11,257 bases of DNA from Clostridia bacterium (GTDB lineage: Bacteria > Bacillota > Clostridia > Christensenellales > Pumilibacteraceae). A program made the translations under genes and the position numbers. Location of the stretch: positions 1-11,257 of the forward strand of contig CAAFIN010000205.1 in the NCBI GenBank assembly GCA_900762945.1, given 5' to 3'. The notes beneath the pieces are model-generated. The model had not been told where the DNA came from. It was given only the letters and a program-made list of their open reading frames with translations, and made no database searches. Shown piece by piece: positions 7,232 to 11,257 of this stretch (the stretch's first letter is position 1; the number at the start of each line of letters is the position of its first letter).

Positions 7232-7260
7232 TTGACTTATGCACGCGATAGTATTATAAT
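7232..7260 (+). promoter_or_regulatory. Sigma-A-type promoter upstream of the OPA transporter
   Basis: TTGACT (7232-7237) and a perfect TATAAT (7255-7260) are separated by 17 bases. The predicted start near 7267 leaves a leader of about 68 bases before the ATG at 7335. The rest of the gap from 7160 to 7334 shows a short hairpin TTACCG/CGGTAA just before the promoter but no T-run, so no terminator is called. Confidence 0.85.
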
Positions 7261-7334
7261 AGGTTATCCGCGGCTTAGCGCGGGGTCTTTCGCGAGAGAA
7301 GTACGCGAGGGAAGATTAAAGGACGGCAAAAAAA

Positions 7335-8744
7335 ATGGCAGAAAACGAAACCGCTTCCGTAATCGGGGGCGAAACCGACGGCGGAGAGAAGAAACGCTCG
7401 GATCGCGGACATGCGGCGGTCAAACTGACCGTGCTGTGTATGGTCATGTACGCGTGTTCGTATCTGTGCCGCAAATCGTTCGATTCGAATATCAACGAGA
7501 TTATGGCGTATTACGACGTGACGAGATCGATGACCGGGCTGATCGGCACTTGTTTTTTCGTGACTTACGCTATAGGTCAGGTTTTTCACGGCGTTATGTG
7601 CAAGTACTACAACCCGCGTCCCGTGATGTTCGGCATGGCGGCGGCGATAAGCGCGCTGAACGTTGTGATGGGAATTATCCCGAAATCGGGCTTCGCGTTT
7701 CTTAAATACGTATGGGCGTTGAACGGGCTTTTGTCCGCTTCGCTGTGGTCGCTGCTTATCCTGACTCTCCACTCGTGCACGTCGAACAAGTATCGGCATT
7801 TTATAATCGTAGCGTGTACGATCCCCGTCACGGTCGGCACGTTTTTAGTGTACGGCACCAGCGCGATAATGTCGCTTATAGGCAATTTTCGTCTGACGTT
7901 CTACGTTTCCGCCGCGGTGTTCTTTGCCGCCGCGCTCGTGTGGCTGTTCACTTCGAAAAGCCTGATAAGCCGCTGCAAAGCCGAGCGTATCGAACTGGAC
8001 GGCGAGCCGGTAAAACCCGCGGTCAAGCCCCAAAACGGCGAGAAGCCTAGGAAAGAAAAGGTCAAACTGCCCGCGAGTTTCTATATTACTTTCGCGTTTT
8101 TGTCGCTGTTCGCGATAACGCATATGATTATCCGCGACGGCGTGAATACCTGGATGCCCACTATATTAAAGGAACAGTACGGCATGGCGAACTGGACGAG
8201 CGTTCTACTCACCACCGCGCTTCCGCTCGTGGCGTTCGTCGGATCGTTTGCCATGATCCGCGTGGATAAAAAAATCAAGAATTACATTCTCGAGTGCGGC
8301 GTCGTGTTCGCACTCGCGGGAGTGATGCTCGCGATTCTGGTATTCTGCCGCAAAATCGACCTTTGGATCGTCACGTTTCTGCCGCTTGTCGTGGTGTATT
8401 GCCTTATGTGCGGCATCAACGGACTGCTGACCGCGATTTATCCCATGAGCGTGGACAAGCGCGTCAACGCCGGTATGATCGCCGGGCTTATCGACGGCTT
8501 CTGCTATGTCGGCAGCGCAATCAGCGGCTACGGCATCGGTGCGATTTCCGAGGGCGCCAACGGTTGGGGTACGGTTTTCGCGCTGTTCCTTACCGTCGCT
8601 ACGGCTTGCGCCGTCCTCTCTTTCGTTCTTACTTTCGTCAAGGGCAAAAAGGATGAAAAACAAGCTGCGGATAACGAAGAGTCGCCTATTGAAACCGTCG
8701 CCGCGGAAGGAACCGACGCCGACCCCGACCAAAAGAACGACTAA
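7335..8744 (+). CDS. MFS transporter, organophosphate:phosphate antiporter (OPA/GlpT-UhpT) type
   Basis: A 12-helix inner-membrane transporter of the major facilitator superfamily. Residues about 28-207 hold the first six helices, 208-247 are a charged cytoplasmic loop (rich in Lys and Glu), and 248-445 the second six; the C-terminal tail of about 25 residues is acidic. YLCRKSF (43-49) matches the OPA first-helix motif, and R46 lines up with the substrate-binding arginine R45 of GlpT; R267 in MIIRDG (264-269) lines up with GlpT R269. The two arginines bind the phosphate of glycerol-3-phosphate, hexose phosphate or similar anions, so an organophosphate substrate is likely but not identified. 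The RBS is AAAGGA (7317-7322); it has its own promoter. The 469 residues are normal for the family. No sensor kinase or phosphodiesterase partner is nearby. Confidence 0.88.
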   Translation: MAENETASVIGGETDGGEKKRSDRGHAAVKLTVLCMVMYACSYLCRKSFDSNINEIMAYYDVTRSMTGLIGTCFFVTYAIGQVFHGVMCKYYNPRPVMFGMAAAISALNVVMGIIPKSGFAFLKYVWALNGLLSASLWSLLILTLHSCTSNKYRHFIIVACTIPVTVGTFLVYGTSAIMSLIGNFRLTFYVSAAVFFAAALVWLFTSKSLISRCKAERIELDGEPVKPAVKPQNGEKPRKEKVKLPASFYITFAFLSLFAITHMIIRDGVNTWMPTILKEQYGMANWTSVLLTTALPLVAFVGSFAMIRVDKKIKNYILECGVVFALAGVMLAILVFCRKIDLWIVTFLPLVVVYCLMCGINGLLTAIYPMSVDKRVNAGMIAGLIDGFCYVGSAISGYGIGAISEGANGWGTVFALFLTVATACAVLSFVLTFVKGKKDEKQAADNEESPIETVAAEGTDADPDQKND

Positions 8745-8824
8745 ATCTACTATACGATATATAAAGTTCGCAAATTCGCTTGATTTATTGCGAGAAAAGA
8801 ACTAAAATAAAGAAAGTAAATCCA

Positions 8825-8840
8825 TATAATCGTCGCGACG
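8825..8840 (+). promoter_or_regulatory. Possible -10 box and palindrome ahead of mscL
   Basis: A perfect TATAAT (8825-8830) lies 45 bases before the mscL start, but no -35 box stands at 16-18 bases (the sequence there is CTAAAA or similar). It is followed at once by the 10 bp palindrome CGTCGCGACG (8831-8840) covering the expected start site. Short CG palindromes are frequent in this sequence, so the operator idea is weak. Confidence 0.3.
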
Positions 8841-8875
8841 GGAAGGATTAAGCCCGATCGCGTGAAGGAGAACTT

Positions 8876-9475
8876 ATGAAAAAGTTTTTTCGGGAATTCA
8901 AAGCGTTCATAACGCGCGGTAACGTAATCGACATGGCTGTCGGCGTTATCGTCGGCGGCGCGTTCACGGCGATTGTAACCGCGCTCACCAACCAGATTTT
9001 CAAGCCGCTCGTCAATTGGGCGTTGTCGGGTGCGGACGGCGGACTGGAGCAAGCCGTCACTATGCTGAAAGTCGTCAAGGACGAAACGGGCGCTATCGAT
9101 ATGACGAAGTCGATCTATATCGACTGGGGCGCGTTCATTACCGCAGTGCTGAACTTCTTCATCATCGCGTTTATTCTGTTCGTGATCGTCAAGGCGATCA
9201 ACGCCGCCAGAGGCGTAGCCGAGGAACAGGTAAAGGCTAAATACTGCGGTTACAGTCGCGACGAATATTACGACATGCGCCTTGCCGGCATGAGCAAGAA
9301 GCAGATCAAAGCCGCCGCCGTTGAGCGCGACCGTCTTGCCGCGGAAGAAGCCGAAAAGGCAGCCGCGGAAGCCGAAGCCGCAGCAAACGCTCCCGCGCCC
9401 GAAACGCAGGAAGATATTCTGCGCGATATCCGCGAACTTTTGAAATCCAACGCCGAAAAGAGCGACAAGCAGTAA
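8876..9475 (+). CDS. mscL: Large-conductance mechanosensitive channel MscL with extended C-terminus
   Basis: MscL forms a homopentameric pore that opens under membrane tension and releases solutes during hypo-osmotic shock. The N-terminus FREFKAFITRGNVIDMAVGV (5-24) is diagnostic, TM1 runs about 15-45 and includes the small-residue VIVGGAF gate stretch (24-30), and TM2 about 86-108 (FITAVLNFFIIAFILFVIV). The C-terminal helix of the family is recognisable as ETQEDILRDIRELLK (176-190). At 199 residues it is clearly longer than the usual 130-150: an additional segment of about 50 residues, 126-175 (YSRDEYYDMRLAGMSKKQ, then an Ala/Glu-rich stretch), lies between TM2 and the C-terminal helix. AAGGAG (8865-8870) fixes the ATG at 8876. 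It stands alone, after the MFS gene and 107 bases before the glycosidase gene. Confidence 0.96.
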   Translation: MKKFFREFKAFITRGNVIDMAVGVIVGGAFTAIVTALTNQIFKPLVNWALSGADGGLEQAVTMLKVVKDETGAIDMTKSIYIDWGAFITAVLNFFIIAFILFVIVKAINAARGVAEEQVKAKYCGYSRDEYYDMRLAGMSKKQIKAAAVERDRLAAEEAEKAAAEAEAAANAPAPETQEDILRDIRELLKSNAEKSDKQ

Positions 9476-9481
9476 CTGTAG

Positions 9482-9498
9482 GGTTAGTTAAACTAACC
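9482..9498. promoter_or_regulatory. Perfect 17 bp palindrome, candidate operator
   Basis: GGTTAGTTAAACTAACC has two perfect 8 bp arms around one central base. Its centre fits the TNGTNNNACNA consensus known for operators of the FadR subfamily of GntR regulators. It lies 7 bases after the mscL stop and about 85 bases before the rhamnosidase-like gene. No T-run follows, so it is not a standard terminator; a 6 bp stem with a 5-base loop could form in RNA. Binding of any regulator is inference. Confidence 0.5.
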
Positions 9499-9582
9499 AT
9501 AACATAATAGTAAATAAATCGATGCGAGTATGAGAAACGAAAAGTATTCGCGGCGATTTTATATAACCCTAAGGAACCGTAA

Positions 9583-11160
9583 ATGACCGAGAATAACGTA
9601 ATAACCGAATATATTTTTCCGAAGTCCGTACCGTACTATGAAAACGCGGAGAACGTAGCCGCGCTGACAAACACGACCGAACTGCAGATTACGCTCGTCG
9701 AGCCGCGGCTTACGCTTATACGCAAGGGCGGTTTCGTCGTCATCGATTTCGGCAGAGAATTAGCCGGCGGCGTGCGGATACTGACCAAAACTTCTGACGG
9801 CAAACTGCGGCTTCGACTTGGCGAGAGTGTGAGCGAAACTTACTCGAACGTGGGCGAACACGGCTCTACCAACGATCACGCGCTGCGTGACGGCGAGTTT
9901 TACGTGCCCGGGCTGTCCGATCAGACGTTCTTCGATTCGGGCTTCCGATACCTTCGCATTGACGCGCTCGAGAAAGATACGACGATCAAAGCGGCGGTTG
10001 CCGTTTCGAAGCGCGCAGGCTACGAACGCGCTGGCAAGTTCGCGCACTCGGACGAGCGGCTGACCCGCATTTTCAACGTTGCCGCGGACACCGTCACGCT
10101 GTGTATGCGAAACGGTATGTTGTGGGACGGAATAAAGCGCGACCGCCTCGTGTGGATAGGCGATATGTACCCCGAGTTTTTGGCGGGGCTCGCGCTGTAC
10201 CGCGAAACCGACTACGCGAAACGCTGTCTGGATTTCGCGCGCGAAACCACGCCGTTACCCGCCTGGATGAACACTATGCCGTCGTATTCGCTGTGGTGGA
10301 TAATCTCGCTTTACGAGTACGTCAGCCGTACCCGCGACTACGAAACAGCCCGCCGCAACCTCGATTACCTCGACGACCTCGTGAAATACTACGACGGCTT
10401 CGTGACCGAGGACGGCGAAATTACCACGCCGGGGATATTCCTCGACTGGCAGAGCGTGGACGCGCCCGACGAAAAGTACGGCGTACGCGCGATAGCGGCG
10501 ATCGCCGCGGATAAAGCCGCCGAACTGCTTACGTTCTTCGGCCGCGACGATAAGTACGCGCGCTCGATAAAAACGAAACTCGCGCGCTTTCCGGGGCAAC
10601 CCGCCGTCAAAAAGCAAGCGATCGCGTTGTCGCTGTTTGCGGGATTCGACGCGCCCGCGGCCAAACTCGCGGAAGGCGGGGCGAGCGGCGTCAGCACGTT
10701 TATGAGTTGGGCTATCCTGAACGCCGCGCACGATTTCGCTTCGCCCGAAGCCGCGCTGAACGCGTGCCGCGACTACTACGGCGCGATGCTGGACTTAGGC
10801 GCGACCTCGTTCTTCGAGGACTTCGACTACGATAAAATGAAAGACGCCGCCCCGATCACCCGGCTTGCGAAGCCCGGCGAAAAGGACGTTCACCGCGATT
10901 TCGGAGCGCATTGCTACAAGGGCTATCGGCACTCGCTGTGCCACGGCTGGTCGGCAGGCGTTATCGACTATCTGTTCTCGCGCGTGCTGGGAGTAAGACT
11001 CCCGGGGCTTGGCGACGATCCCGTCGTCGTGAAACCGTACCTTAGGTGCGGCGATATGGAGGGCGTTATCCCGATCGCGGGCGGTGAAGTCCGCGTCGCC
11101 GTCAGGGGCGGCAAGGTCGAAGCCGACTCAAAAGGCGTAAAAATCGAACTTCGAGCCTGA
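9583..11160 (+). CDS. Compact GH78-like alpha-L-rhamnosidase family protein
   Basis: Related to bacterial alpha-L-rhamnosidases (glycoside hydrolase family 78), which release terminal alpha-L-rhamnose. Residues about 40-150 show the beta-sandwich module preceding the catalytic domain (VVIDFGRELAGGVRI at 52-66; GFRYLRID at 120-127). From about 155 a six-hairpin (alpha/alpha)6 barrel begins. DGIKRDRLVWIGD (182-194) fits the family motif around the general acid, with Asp187 where many members have Glu. GATSFFEDFD (406-415) and SLCHGWSAG (451-459) match the later catalytic-barrel motifs, E412 being a candidate base. Residues 480-525 resemble the C-terminal beta domain. There is no signal peptide or membrane segment, so a cytoplasmic enzyme acting on small imported glycosides is expected. 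At 525 residues it lacks the N-terminal modules of the typical 700-1000-residue enzymes. RBS AAGGA (9571-9574). Substrate specificity is not established. Confidence 0.87.
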   Translation: MTENNVITEYIFPKSVPYYENAENVAALTNTTELQITLVEPRLTLIRKGGFVVIDFGRELAGGVRILTKTSDGKLRLRLGESVSETYSNVGEHGSTNDHALRDGEFYVPGLSDQTFFDSGFRYLRIDALEKDTTIKAAVAVSKRAGYERAGKFAHSDERLTRIFNVAADTVTLCMRNGMLWDGIKRDRLVWIGDMYPEFLAGLALYRETDYAKRCLDFARETTPLPAWMNTMPSYSLWWIISLYEYVSRTRDYETARRNLDYLDDLVKYYDGFVTEDGEITTPGIFLDWQSVDAPDEKYGVRAIAAIAADKAAELLTFFGRDDKYARSIKTKLARFPGQPAVKKQAIALSLFAGFDAPAAKLAEGGASGVSTFMSWAILNAAHDFASPEAALNACRDYYGAMLDLGATSFFEDFDYDKMKDAAPITRLAKPGEKDVHRDFGAHCYKGYRHSLCHGWSAGVIDYLFSRVLGVRLPGLGDDPVVVKPYLRCGDMEGVIPIAGGEVRVAVRGGKVEADSKGVKIELRA

Positions 11161-11191
11161 AAAACGCGCGTTATCGGCTGTGAATTTTAAA

Positions 11192-11206
11192 AACTTTGTG
11201 AAAGTT
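11192..11206. repeat. Inverted repeat AACTTT-GTG-AAAGTT
   Basis: Perfect 6 bp arms around a 3-base centre, followed by GAATTTTTA. It may be a weak terminator for the rhamnosidase-like gene (31 bases after its stop) or an operator upstream of the next promoter. The arms are AT-rich and the T-run is short, so neither role is firm. Confidence 0.35.
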
Positions 11207-11226
11207 GAATTTTTACGATGTTTTGT

Positions 11227-11255
11227 TTGACAAAATCATAGCAAACTGCTATAGT
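11227..11255 (+). promoter_or_regulatory. Consensus promoter with overlapping inverted repeat at the window edge
   Basis: A perfect -35 box TTGACA (11227-11232) and a -10 box TATAGT (11250-11255) are separated by 17 bases. An inverted repeat ATAGCA-AAC-TGCTAT (11238-11252) fills the spacer and enters the -10 box, a position typical for repressor operators. The gene it serves lies past the end of the window. Confidence 0.8.
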
Positions 11256-11257
11256 AT

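Noticed and set aside
8205..8732. 175-codon antisense frame within the transporter gene
   Set aside because: Highly charged, Asp/His/Arg-rich translation mirroring hydrophobic helices of the MFS protein.
8768..8793. TCGCAA...TTGCGA stem behind the MFS gene as a terminator
   Set aside because: Only 6 bp with a 14-base loop, followed by an A-rich and not T-rich tract.
1..11257. CRISPR arrays, tRNA or rRNA genes, insertion sequences, attachment sites
   Set aside because: No regularly spaced repeats, no tRNA cloverleaf and no transposase or integrase motifs were seen on either strand.

Overview
The window reads as a chromosomal segment of an anaerobic, low-abundance-type Firmicute (class Clostridia, possibly an uncultured Christensenellales-like lineage; the rank below class is a guess). 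The reasons are the gene order tmk-holB-ricT preceded by a YaaO-like decarboxylase-fold gene (the order known from Bacillus subtilis yaaO-tmk-...-holB-yaaT), a 56-residue clostridial 2[4Fe-4S] ferredoxin, Gram-positive-type promoters with TATAAT boxes, and purine-rich ribosome binding sites. Base composition is moderately GC-rich by eye in genes, with AT-rich gaps. All twelve supported genes lie on the + strand.

Layout. 1-210 has no assignable gene. 211-2256 holds greA (transcript cleavage factor) and lysS (lysyl-tRNA synthetase), closely spaced. 2306-6630 is a tightly packed run: an unrecognised single-pass membrane protein, a compact Orn/Lys/Arg-decarboxylase-fold protein, tmk, holB and ricT. 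The first four junctions or overlaps are 4 bp ATGA overlaps (three of them) and one 16 bp overlap (holB/ricT), so this looks like one translationally coupled operon for dTTP supply, clamp loading and RNase Y control. The genes darA (yaaQ) and yaaR, which sit between tmk and holB in B. subtilis, are absent here.

6641-6943 is a self-contained ferredoxin unit: consensus promoter, a 56-codon gene and a perfect 10 bp intrinsic terminator. It is followed by a 66-residue conserved-looking small protein of unknown function (6959-7159). A second consensus promoter (7232-7260) drives an OPA-type major facilitator transporter (7335-8744). Then come mscL with an unusually long C-terminal extension (8876-9475) and a compact cytoplasmic GH78-like alpha-L-rhamnosidase family protein (9583-11160). 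A perfect 17 bp palindrome precedes the rhamnosidase gene, and the window ends in a third consensus promoter overlapped by an inverted repeat, for a gene beyond the edge.

I did not find a clearly new system. Most of the window is housekeeping. The best leads are the unknown membrane protein coupled to the YaaO-like gene, the compact YaaO-like enzyme with altered motifs, the MscL extension, and the two palindromic operator candidates at the right end.
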